This document shows, piece by piece, positions 1 to 9,833 of a DNA stretch of 64,000 nucleotides. The translations under genes were made by a program, and so were the position numbers. The stretch spans positions 10,354,370 to 10,418,369 of the forward strand of contig CM065331.1 of NCBI GenBank assembly GCA_033032175.1, written 5' to 3'. The notes below the pieces were generated by a model that did no database searches, was not told the DNA's origin, and was given only the letters and a program-made list of their open reading frames with translations. Source of the stretch: Saturnia japonica (taxonomy: Eukaryota > Arthropoda > Insecta > Lepidoptera > Saturniidae). The first letter of the stretch is position 1, and every line of letters begins with the position of its first letter.

Positions 1-1142
1 TTCATTTCTGAAAAATAGTCCTTTTGTTGTGAAGTTGGTTTAAATATAATCACCATTTTATTTGAAAAATATAATTAGTGACATAATAATAAATCCTTAC
101 CATGGGGAATCTGGTGTCATATACGCAGTAACACTGAATGCTGCCATTTAATATTTTTTGATTCATTTACATGTTATTTTGCGTTGACGTTTGAAACTAT
201 AATTATTTAAAACTTACTGATAGCATGTGATGATATTTATCATTTATCGTAGTATTGTTTTACATAATTTCACCTCGCATACTGGCAATATCTATACATA
301 TAATAAAAACGTAACTGATCGATGTCTGTTGAAGCTGTAAAAGCCGCAGCTTATTATTGTTTTGGTGTACCTATTCTTTTATTTCCAGGATACCAATTAA
401 TGATAGGTTTATGTATTGATGCGTTTAGATAATTTATAACTTGATAATTTTGGTTTAATAACAGCTTTGTTGGTATTTTAGGTTCGTATTGTTTACATTG
501 CAATATTATGACAATCTCTGTCATTGATAATTCTTTGATAGTAATAGAGCATGCGCAGTTAGGAGTTTCTCAGGTATAGACAAATATTCTATACAGGTTC
601 TAGTTTATCAAAATAAATCTATGATTAGATTTATTTTTAATTTTTAAATTATGAAAAGTCTAGTAAGATGAAATTTTGAATTCAAACAAAATAGAAAATT
701 AGAACGGAGAGTATGACAGATTCTTCAGGATGGATCTGATCATGTTTTATTCATTGGACTGCAGACCTTTGAATCGTAGTAACGTTTATATCATAATTAT
801 CATGTGTTTTGATAAAAACCAAATTATTGTACAACAAACCTGGGAGTCGAAAAGACAGTTTATTTTATAACATATTTATATAGAAAAGTTATTTTAATTG
901 TTATAATTTATAATTTTAATATTAATATGGGTGAAATACCCTTTGCCAAAACGACAAATACCTACTGAACATTGAAAGAACACTACCGGGAAAGTATCAC
1001 CTGGATTTTGTATTTATAATACAAATAATAACTTTTCCTTTTACATATGAGGAAATCTCAATAGATAAGATATTTGATGCTGCGTCGTCTGCTTGAGCAG
1101 TGTATCCTGATACGGCCTACACCGTGCTGACTTCTATTCTAG
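1..1142. other. AT-rich sequence without a recognised gene
   Basis: No open frame of useful length and no family I recognise. A short stretch near 326-350 resembles the 3' untranslated region of the Jockey-like LINE found at 19963-20942 (shared words such as 'gaagctgtaaaagccgcag'), so it may be a small LINE remnant. Confidence 0.5.
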
Positions 1143-1208
1143 ATCATATGCAAGGATCTCTACGCTGAGCTGTCGGAGCAAGAAGAACGTCTCGGTTACG
1201 GATATTAA
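1143..1208 (+). CDS. Possible terminal coding exon, unidentified
   Basis: A pyrimidine-rich stretch ending in 'ttctattctag' is followed by a 21-residue open frame and a TAA at 1206-1208. The frame reads as a charged helix-like peptide ending in LGYGY, with GC-rich third positions (GAT CTC TAC GCT GAG CTG) that contrast with the AT-rich surroundings. I do not recognise the protein and see no upstream exon in the window. It could be the last exon of a gene lying before the window, or a remnant inside a repeat. Confidence 0.2.
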   Translation: MICKDLYAELSEQEERLGYGY

Positions 1209-2084
1209 AATTGTGTACTAATAATTTGTAAAACCCATAGTATCTGAAAATTGTAAGGTATGCTGGAAAATTATACATAACTATCCTAAATTAAATTATA
1301 ATCATAACAACAATGATTGTTAGAATTTTTGTCTGTTTGCCAACTTTTGTGCGCGCTAATCTCAGAAACGGCTTAACTGATTTGGAAACGGTTTTCACTA
1401 ATATATTCTGGTAAGGTTCACTTAACATTTAGTGTATATTTTATTTCAATAAGTTCATAAATAAAAAAGTTATATCGATTTAAAAAATCACGTCGAACAT
1501 TTGTTGGATAAAAATGCGATAAAATAGCTTTTCAGTTTAATTGGCGGAAACTTTGAAACTGATTTGTAAAATTATGATGATTGAAAGTGTACATAAAGTT
1601 AAAAAATGTACAGTTTCAGAAAATTTGGACCTGTCCAATATGAGTTGACCTTACACCTATATAATAAATTATATTAATAAGGGGTCACCCTAGGTTGGAT
1701 ATATCCACGCAAGGGAGTCGAGTGCCGCATCACTGCTAGGCAATTCATTTCGTAAAAGGTCGATTCGAATCAAACTCTGATGTATCTATTCACAATAAAT
1801 CGAGGTCTAAAAGATCGATTTCTGCAAAAAATCGACCTTCTTTTATTCGCTTTTCAAATTTGTGTTAACAATGTAAAAATTTCTATTATAAAAAACAAAA
1901 CAGACGCCACAGAAATCGATCTTTTGCTATTTTTACCATGCTAAAGTATCAGTTAAAGAGAAACAAAGAAAGGTATAGAGAGAGAGAGAATTAATTTCAA
2001 CAATTTATTATTATAAACTGTTGTCGTTATTCTGCTATTGGGTAATTTACTGACACCATACAGAATGACAGCATAATGAAATGG
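1209..2084. other. AT-rich repeats, no gene
   Basis: Holds a piece at about 1325-1470 with the words 'gcgctaatctcagaaacgg', typical of lepidopteran Helitron-like elements. It also has a short ATCGATTT-rich stretch at 1790-1850. No coding frame is supported. Confidence 0.4.
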
Positions 2085-2400
2085 ATAATCCATACTAATA
2101 TTATAAATGCGAAAGTAACTCTGTCTGTCCTGTCTGTTGCATTTCACGCCCTGAAATAGGCGATGAAGGTTTATAGGAAGAACGCATCAAACCAAATTTC
2201 ATGAATTTTGGTATAGAGATATATTGGACCTTGAAGAAAGACATTGGCTTACCTTATGTCGTGAAAATAAAACTTTAAGAGGTGAAATAGGGGATGAAAG
2301 ATTGTATGAAGACCCCACTATTTCTAATTTTAGGGATATGAAAATTCATATTTATGCTTTTAGGGAGAAATAAGTGTTTCGCGTTTTAAAAAATAAGGGA
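2085..2400 (+). repeat. Interspersed repeat beginning TACTAATATTATAAATGCG
   Basis: The opening 'tactaatattataaatgcg' followed by 'aaagtaactctgtctgtc' and 'catttcacgccctgaaata' is a very common head of dispersed repeats in moth and butterfly genomes. The body contains two related segments ('gaaataggcgatgaagg', 'gaaataggggatgaaag'). I recognise the family by pattern only and cannot assign its class firmly. Confidence 0.45.
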
Positions 2401-2489
2401 TGATTTACAATACACATAGACTGCACTTCTTGATACTAAACAAATTGTTCCTGAGACATAAGCTTACATTATGCAAGACAATGTGTCCA

Positions 2490-3477
2490 TCCTATCATGA
2501 CATTTAAGCTGCGCCACATTCGCACATACGTCAAAGATCAACATTAACAAATTCCAAATCCTCCAAACCCGATTCTTACGTAAAATTAACAAAGCTCCTT
2601 GGTACGTTTGACAGGAAGACCTCCATAAAGATATGGAACTTCCCTCGGTCGAACCGTATATTACATACCTTACGCGATCGTATTTCGATACTGCGTCGAA
2701 TCACACGAATTTGTTGGTGAAAGCCGCCGCGAGTTACACCCCAAAACCGAACATCCCCCGCGAACAACTCCAGCTGCGAATATCTTCACCGATCCCGTTT
2801 ATAAGCGAAGAAATATACAAATACTACTCCACCGTCTGCTCAAACAAAGCGTGCTCGCACCCACGCCCGCGGAACCACCGTTCCATCCGTAGGGGACGGG
2901 CGGCTAATTTCGCTCCCGCAAACCCGTCACGTCCTCCCTCTCTTGCAGCAACTCAAGCCTAGGTCCGTGCTCTCGATGTAGAACCCTTGAGTCATGAAGC
3001 CGCTCGCACGATATAGGTGTCACCGCACTTGCAATCACGTAGCTACCCACACACATCATTACACAAAATATGTACATACATACGTGCACACCACATAAGT
3101 ACATAGATTCTGTAAGGGACCTTTTTTTCTTTTTTTACGATAGTTACTTTCGATCATGTTTCCAGAATACTAAATACATATACACATGTTCATTCCTTTC
3201 TCCCAGGAGGCAGGGACATGTATATATGTATGCGTTAGTTTAGCTCGAATTTTCTACGGATATGGAATTAGTCAGTTCGCGACCTTTTCACAATCGCGGT
3301 AACAGCCCTAACCGACGTCCGGCCACTTTGGCACCTTTGTGCGCATGTTGCTCACACTTTCGGGCCTGAATGTCTTAAGCGCTCGCCCCCAAGCCTGGTG
3401 AAGCTGTCAAAGCCATCAATGGCTCTATCTCTTTAGGACCCCTTAGGCTAATAGTGTAGTCAGTGAGAAAAAAAAAC
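2490..3477 (+). mobile_element. Jockey-like LINE, 3' end (decayed ORF2 tail, 3' UTR, A-tail)
   Basis: Reading from about 2545, the frame gives the C-terminal tail of a non-LTR reverse transcriptase: an NKF-type segment, then APWYV, then LHKDMELPSVEP, and FDTASNH, ending at TAG 2960-2962. A TGA near 2610 interrupts it. The last residues (RPPSLAATQA) are the same as those of the minus-strand copy at 20496-20936, so both belong to one family. The 3' UTR shares many words with that copy ('gtaagggacctttttttct', 'gcgctcgcccccaag', 'agtgtagtcagt'). It ends in an A-run at about 3468-3477. The copy is 5' truncated. Confidence 0.8.
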
Positions 3478-3528
3478 CATCTATGATTTTCTTTTGGTTT
3501 GTCGTGTTCCGAGATCAATCTGTGTATA

Positions 3529-3651
3529 TCTATACTATTAATAATTTTGTAAAGCGGACGAGTTTTGTTTGTTTGTTTGTTTAATCACGGTAACCTCTGG
3601 ACCACTGGCAATTTAAAAACACGGGTGAAACCGAGGGGCACAGCTAGTTTA
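3529..3651 (+). mobile_element. Short Helitron-like element
   Basis: Starts with a 'tctatactattaataat' head, then 'gcggacgagttttgtttg', and closes with 'cgggtgaaaccgaggggc' and 'acagctagt'. This is the usual hairpin-then-CTAG(T) end of non-autonomous Helitrons in Lepidoptera. At about 120 bp it is an internally deleted copy with no coding capacity. Confidence 0.5.
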
Positions 3652-3744
3652 TTAATAATAATAATAAGTAATTTTTTCACATAATAATATATCCAATTTA
3701 ATAGTGATAATAATTTTAAGAGTTCTTAATTATTAAAAATAAAA

Positions 3745-4700
3745 AGTTGTCATTTTAAATAATTCCTGCAACATGAATGCAAGCCCAGTGCTGCAATATC
3801 GGACAGTCGACTCTATTTGCGATCACGTGCAAGATGCTGTTGGTACTGGCCCTCAAACTGATCATCACAGATACAATTCGTTTACGCACAATTGCATGAA
3901 AGCCATCTGTGACATTATCGGCAAACATCTGTGATGCACTACAGTGCCGAGCCAGCCCCAACAGCACTCTGAAGGCGTTATTATATTGTACTCTTGAGGT
4001 ATTTATAGCCATCCGCGAATAGATGACCCACAGGCTGCATGTATACAGCGTCTGTCATTATGCTTTAAAATAATAAATTTTCGCTGGCCAAGAACTTCGT
4101 GCAAACCTGCGAGCCAACATATTGCTTCGGGCATCCATCTCATCCAGAGGAAGGAAACCTCCTTAAAAAATCACCGAGGATTAAAACCGCGTGAAAAAAA
4201 TTGAACGGAGTCTGGGGCTGCGGTCGGTGATGTGTGTCCCAGTGGGGAGAAGCTCTCTTCTTTCAGCGCTTGTCGGTGGGCACAGAGGTAATGCGCAAGC
4301 GGATCCTGTGCCCCCAACGCCAAGCGCTCCAGAGGTGACATTTGGGTTTTTAGTGGGTACAGTCCCACACAACCCGCCTGCTGTCCTCCGCGGCGGGCAG
4401 GTACCCATGACTGGTTTCCCCAAATTGAAAAAAAAGCCATCGCTCCACGTTCTCATTCCATATCCACATTGTCAGGCAGATCTGCGGTAACCCAATGCAC
4501 CAAGTATTTAAAAGCAAAAACACGTGTAAGGAGACAACCGTTGAGAGTTATTGCAGGTATCTCGCCAATGTATTTACTACGTGCCTCGAATATCAAGAGT
4601 TCTCTCTTACTTGTATTATACTTAAGGTCGTGAGCCACCGCATACTCCTCACAAATAACTAACAACTTTCGGATTACATTGATTAATGGACACTTGATTG
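3745..4700 (-). pseudogene. Non-LTR reverse transcriptase C-terminal fragment, split by an insertion
   Basis: On the minus strand 4665-4453 encodes part of the thumb/C-terminal region (ICEEYAVAHDL, YNTSKRELLIF, LNGCLLTRVFAFKYL). 4146-4080 continues with NMLARRFAR, and 4012-3755 gives VQYNNAFRVLLGLARHCSAS and ASTNSILHVIANR. In order these match the end of a LINE ORF2 seen often in Lepidoptera. The parts are separated by an insertion at about 4146-4450 and by stops near 4070, so the copy is dead. I do not assign a clade. Confidence 0.7.
4146..4450 (+). mobile_element. SINE-like or truncated LINE insertion with A-rich tail
   Basis: This GC-rich 305-bp segment interrupts the LINE reverse transcriptase fragment above. 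It ends with an A-rich tail ('aaattgaaaaaaaagcc', about 4424-4438). It is flanked by near-identical 'tctcatcc' (4138-4145) and 'tctcattcc' (4451-4459), which I read as the target-site duplication. The body carries 'ggcgggcaggtacccatgac'. Short frames inside it on both strands are not supported as genes. No clear tRNA-type A/B boxes were seen, so it may be a 5'-truncated LINE tail. Confidence 0.55.
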
Positions 4701-5252
4701 ATTTAAAAAAATACGCTGCTGGTTAATGAATGGCCCTCGTCGACTTGACAATGAAACGATTTCGACGTGGTTTTGATAACTGATTTGTTATAATACGCCG
4801 ACGGCATCTAGTTTTAGCGTCAAATACAACCAATAAATTATTAATCTATCATTTTATTAAAAATGAAAAAGTAAATAATTAATTACTTATTTGATTTTCG
4901 GAATGTAGTCAATTATGCTCGGATATGGATTGGTTACAAAAGTAATCACAGCTGACAGCACTACGTTTACACTGCAAATTACGCTGAAATTTCGTTTCGG
5001 TAGTTCTCTGTAGTTAGGGATGATTCGATACCGGCCTCATTCAGTTTTGAATCAAAGTACCGATGCCTCCTTCGATAACATTATCAATGAGTGATAAATT
5101 TAAGAACTCAAATCAATTATTGTTAATTAATAAATTTTTGAACGAAGCTTGTGCTTGCCCTGCTTAGGGATGAATCGATATGGTTCTCATTCATGTATCA
5201 AATTAAAGTATCGGACCTCATTCGATACCACTTCAAAGTTTCTTTTTCTGAC
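4700..5252. repeat. Two related direct segments in AT-rich DNA
   Basis: The segments at about 5017-5080 ('agggatgattcgatacc...ctcattc') and 5162-5240 ('agggatgaatcgatatgg...ctcattc') are diverged copies of one motif. A related stretch lies near 19080-19110. They look like pieces of a dispersed repeat. No gene is supported between 4700 and 5252. Confidence 0.35.
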
Positions 5253-5600
5253 TGACTGTACTGTTAGCCTTAGGATATATCACAATTACTCACCAGTTTT
5301 GATGAGGTCAGGGCCAGGATACTTGGGTTCCACCAGATTCACAGTTCATTTGGATTTTATTTACTTTATATCGGCAACGATGTTCGTGCCGGTGCGAGCG
5401 AATGAGAAGAGGTGGTTGAAATAAGAAGGTGTTGGGGGGTGAAAGGGACATCAAAATGGTTGGCAACTGCGATTCTCCAATCAAATTGGCCCATAAGAAT
5501 CGTGTATGTTTTGTTCCGTTTTATGCAGACTTTGACTGTACAGACCCTATCCAAATACAGAGCCGCTGATGGCTTTCACAGCTTCACCGGACTTATTCTT
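5253..5600 (-). mobile_element. LINE 3'-UTR remnant split by a 270-bp insertion
   Basis: 5253-5273 ('tgactgtactgttagcctta') and 5543-5594 ('gaccctatccaaatacagag', 'cagcttcaccggactta') are adjacent in the 3' UTR of the Jockey-like LINE (compare 7141-7215 and 19978-20055, minus orientation). Here they are separated by unrelated sequence at about 5274-5542. That insert has no frame or family I recognise. Confidence 0.45.
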
Positions 5601-7120
5601 CAATATTTCGATACTTGTGAGTCCTTTATCAATTTTGGTCAGACTAACAGACGCGATGGGGAATTTTGTTTTATAATATAAAGATGATAACGATTTCTGT
5701 CGATTGTCCATGAAACGATATTTACCAATCGAATATCACCACCTGCTCACCCACCGAACATTGGCGGCGCTAGGAGTCGGCGAAACTGAACTTAACAGTG
5801 TTATTCTGTATATTAATTTATATATGTATGTAATATGTTTTTCCAAATTTCCCGGTAGACATACGTAGTACAAGTATAATATGAAGGGAACTGATCACGA
5901 ATATGGCATTAAAAATTTGTGTCTGTCTTTTTGTATGTTCAAGAAATTTTGTGCATGGGAAGCACAATATGTCATTGGTCAATTGATACGCTATAAGAAA
6001 TTTCAATATTACTTTTAGTAGGTGGTAAAAAAAAATTACGTAAATTTTATTCTTAAGTGATTTTCATAAAATTTTGTTCACGGGAAGCATACGTCATTTT
6101 AAAAATGATAAGTAAAAGTACAAACTTTTTATTGGGTTTTGACAATTTCAAAGAAATACAAGAAGATTTATTGTTTGGCTTTGAATTTATATTTAAACAA
6201 ATTTACAATTGTGATATGGGACAAACCACCTTTATTTGATGACCCCGAAGTCAACGCAACCTGGGAGCCCATCGTCATCGCTATGAGGCTCTAGGCCCTT
6301 ATTTGGTGACCGCAATGATAGCGCAACCTCCCAGGTTCCTAGGCTCCCATCTCAGAGCGTATTATCGCATTTGTCACCACTTTTGTGTGATTATCCGTGA
6401 CAGCGTTTTGGTGACCTAAGATTTGATTTACCACCTTATTTGTGGCCCTACTTCGCGCTACTGCAATGGCGATCACTCTCCACATCGTAGAGCTTCTACA
6501 CCGGACGCAGCTTCAAACTGTGCAGGCCTACTCCAGCGTGGCATCCTGGACTGAGACGTGATGACCCTATAAGGAGCGCAGCGCTTGTCTGCTGCTTGAC
6601 TGTTTGTGGCACTTCGGACAGTGGAAGGTGTCATCTCATACTGCATCGTATCGCATCACGTAGCATTGCATATCATTGACAGGACACGCAGCAACATTAC
6701 GGTGTTCACCCTACTCGTCGTGCTTTATCTGCTCATGTTTTCTCATACGTATCTTATGTATCACCTCCGCCTGCTGCTCTTGCACTCAGATCACACTATA
6801 CAACCAGATCTGCTTTTTCAATCCATTCGATTTTTATCCTTATCATATACCCTATCCAATAGTGCAATAATATAGTGAATGTTGGTTTATTCGATTTTTT
6901 TAGTTGTTTAGATTCCCGGTATAGGTAAGCTTTTTTTAGAAAATCTGTGAATGCAGTTATTAATTTAAAAAATAAAAGAATGGTTTCTTTGCGTAAAAAT
7001 TAATATCGTCAACATTTAATATACTTTTGCTCCATATCCGGTACGTTTTTTCCACCGCATATATGACATTTATTTAACAAAAATTACTAGCACATTAAAA
7101 AAGAAGAATATGTACAGAAC
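5600..7120. other. Unassigned intergenic sequence
   Basis: Includes a locally duplicated motif (about 5941-5970 and 6068-6097: 'aaattttgtgcatgggaagca' against 'aaattttgttcacgggaagca', both followed closely by 'gtcatt'). A GC-richer block at 6240-6730 has no coding frame I can identify. The small open frames here show no recognisable protein features. Confidence 0.4.
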
Positions 7121-7122
7121 TT

Positions 7123-7460
7123 GTTTTTTTTTTTTTTTTTACAACTGACTACACTTAGCCTTAGGTGCCCTATCCAAGAACAGAGCCGCTGCGTCTTTTA
7201 CAGCTTCACCGGACTTGGGGGCGCGCGCTTAGGGCACTCAGCCGCGAAAGTTTGTGACGACCCGCACGAGGGTGCCAGAGTGGCCGAACCTCGGCTCGGG
7301 CGGTCGTCGCGAATGCGAAAAGGTCGCGATCTATCTAATTCCCTAATCCTAAGAGAATTCGAACTAACTAACATATACTCATATGCACGTCCCCCTCCTC
7401 CTGGGAGGAAGGAGGGGACCATGCGTATGTGTATTTAGTAATCGGAATGGACAGAACCTT
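7123..7460 (-). mobile_element. Jockey-like LINE 3'-UTR copy, 5' truncated
   Basis: A T-run at 7123-7140 (the A-tail on the minus strand) is followed by the same 3' UTR as the copy at 19963-20942: 'tagccttaggtgccctatcc', 'gcttcaccggacttgggg', 'cgaacctcggctcgggcg', 'ctcctcctgggagga' and 'atgcgtatgtgtattta'. Homology stops near 7450-7460. The element therefore contains only 3' UTR, a typical 5'-truncated LINE insertion. Frames of 70-105 codons inside it are accidental. Confidence 0.75.
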
Positions 7461-8201
7461 GATCGTCGGTACAGAATATAATATTCTATTTTAATCGATG
7501 TCGATACTATAGTAAGCAATTTATCCAGCTCTAATTGAGTAGCAACAAATCACCAGTTAAATTAAAATGAACTTTATTTCTATATGTTAAGGTTGTTTTT
7601 TTATTACTGTAGTTTTATACCACCATTTATTTCTCTTTGAAATATGATTGTATTTAATTAATGAAGAGATGTTACTCTCCGAATGTATGTAATTCCTGGA
7701 TTTAGAAATTTTTATTTCTTCCATCGTTTTTACACTCTAAAACTGAAGAATAAACTATGTTAACGATTTATTTGCAACACTTAAAAAACGATTTTCAAAC
7801 GGCTAATCTGTCATAGTGTTAGAAGTTCTAACACGTAACATGTGAATTTCTAAATATAAATCGATTTTATAAAATCGATTATTTAAAAAAAAAATCGATT
7901 AATTAATTATCAATTTTTGTTCAAAAAATATCGATTTTTTTTTCATATTTTCTTTAGAAATTTAATTAAAACCTGAAATATTTAGAATCATAACTTTCTT
8001 AATCAATTTAAATTTACGTATTTCAATAAAAAGACAAAAAATATTGTTAATAACAGAGAATGCCCATTCTTGTACCAAATTTTGTTGTATAGTAAGGTTG
8101 AATAAAAAGTAATTAATTTTTTTTTCCATATTATTTTACGACCTTTTATCCTCGGAATTTGGTTTTCAAAGTAGGAATATTTTTTAATTTCAAAAGTGTT
8201 A
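7461..8201. other. AT-rich sequence with ATCGATTT-rich inverted repeats
   Basis: At 7855-7945 several short inverted repeats built on AAATCGATT occur. A similar cluster lies at 16995-17130. These may be ends of a palindromic MITE. No coding frame is seen. Confidence 0.4.
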
Positions 8202-8890
8202 TCTATACTATATATTATATGTATATTAATTTAACAAAGCGGAAGTGTTTTATGCTTTTAATTTTTAATTTAATATTTAATCTCTGAAACTACCAGTCTG
8301 ATTTGAAAAATTATTTTTGTATATGATAGATTGATTCACAAGGAATAGTATAGCCTATTTAGCAACAAGATACACGTCTTTAATATTGATTTTTGTAAAG
8401 TAAGTCGGAACACAAAGCTCTCCCGAACTGCTTTATCCACGTGTGCTGCGATTATTTTTAGTTTTACGTAAATACATGTTGTACAAAAATATTGAGACTT
8501 AGTATATCTTTAAAACAGTCCGCAATAGTATATGCCTGTATCTTATGCATAACCCACAATAAGCTATTATATAACAAAGAGTGGTTTAACATTAAAAAGT
8601 GATTGAAGATCATTATTTTACACGTGGTATATTAATCCTTACGAACAAGAGTTACTTCATCTTAATCATAGACAAGAACCTTAACAATGAATATTAAAGA
8701 CAATTTTATGAAGTTAAATTTTGCTCTTTTGCATGTTATTTGGACACATAGTTTAGGAGATAATGAAAAATTTAAGTATGTAATTTGTATTTGTGGGAAG
8801 AAAATTTATGATAGGCTATACGGAAGCGCTGGCGTTGCGGTGTTTGTCGTATAAAATTAACACGTGAGAAACCGTGGGGCGCAGCTAAAA
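8202..8890 (+). mobile_element. Non-autonomous Helitron-like element
   Basis: Head 'ctatactatatattatatg', then 'acaaagcggaagtgttttat' and 'ctctgaaactaccagtctga'. The middle has 'cccgaactgctttatccac' and 'gtatatgcctgtatcttatg'. The end is 'cacgtgagaaaccgtgggg' then 'cgcagctaaaa'. The minus-strand copy at 28784-29340 shares these segments in the same order, so this is one family with two copies here. No rep/helicase coding is present. Confidence 0.6.
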
Positions 8891-9302
8891 ATTATTATAC
8901 ACTGCGTAAATAGTTCCAAAGACGCGGGTGTTGCCTTCCATTACCTGTATTACAATCCTTTTTAACACAAAAATACAATGTTAAATTAAAAAGCAACTCA
9001 TTATTTAATTATAAATAACGATATTTATGGGTGATATATAAGGGCGATTGAATTTTTTGGTGGGATCTTAAAATGAAATGTTTTGGTATTTGGTTTTTAT
9101 TTTTAACTAACTGACTCACGCATCTTCGTCTGCGTCACATGAGAGAGAGAGAGAGAAGATTAGAAAGATTGGGTCGTAGGCACCTTTAATACAATTCTAA
9201 AGGAGCTGAAACTTTCATTACTTTGCTGCGGATTTATTTTAAAACTGTGATATTTCCTAAGATATTTATTGACAATTTGGACAATTTTATTGAAACTAAA
9301 TA
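8891..9302. other. Flank of the BEL/Pao insertion, no gene
   Basis: AT-rich, with a short GA microsatellite at 9142-9155. The last five bases (9298-9302, AAATA) are the target-site duplication of the BEL/Pao element. Confidence 0.5.
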
Positions 9303-9711
9303 TGTTAGCGCGGCGGCTAAACTATATAGCCGAGCGCGTCAACAACGGCGGGATGGTCGCTGATAAAAGAAACTGACTGACCTGTAGCTCCTTGACCGGT
9401 GCAGACCGGGAATACGCTACGCCACCTCGTTGATGGTCTTCAGGTTGTACAGCGCATTCCTTGATATGTTTTAGTGGACTGTATAGCGGGTAAATATAAC
9501 TAACGACGACGTTCATGCGCCGTCCGGGCGCACGTGCACTTGATATAGCGGGGTCGTAATGTAATGCGCGATGTCAATACGCGCGCGCGGTTGAGCGTAG
9601 ACTGTTGGTAATTACAAACAGCTTCCCAATCAGCGACGGAAAGGGGGCGACAGGTAGCCGTTGAAGCGGATTGATAAATATAAAAGAAGTGCCAATTAAG
9701 TGGCGCGAACA
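9303..9711 (-). repeat. 3' LTR of the BEL/Pao element
   Basis: Starts TGTTAGCGCGGCGGC and ends GCGCGAACA on the + strand. It matches 15885-16293 over its full length by eye. The polypurine tract should lie just inside it; the minus strand at about 9712-9722 reads GGCCGGGGGCTA. Short frames inside the LTR are not genes. Confidence 0.95.
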
Positions 9712-9833
9712 TAGCCCCCGGCCTAAAAACCATTGGTTTTTATAAAGAAAGCGAGAAAATTAGAAGAATAGCGGGGTTTTTTTTACAAAAGAAGCGTGTA
9801 TTAGCGGATAGACCGGGAAGCAAAGAATAAAAA

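Noticed and set aside
4181..4490. Overlapping frames of 89-99 codons on both strands
   Set aside because: They lie inside the SINE-like insertion, have mutually overlapping frames due to GC-rich composition, and match no family.
9322..9733. Short frames in the BEL/Pao LTR (also at 15904-16294)
   Set aside because: They are in non-coding LTR sequence and are repeated only because the two LTRs match.
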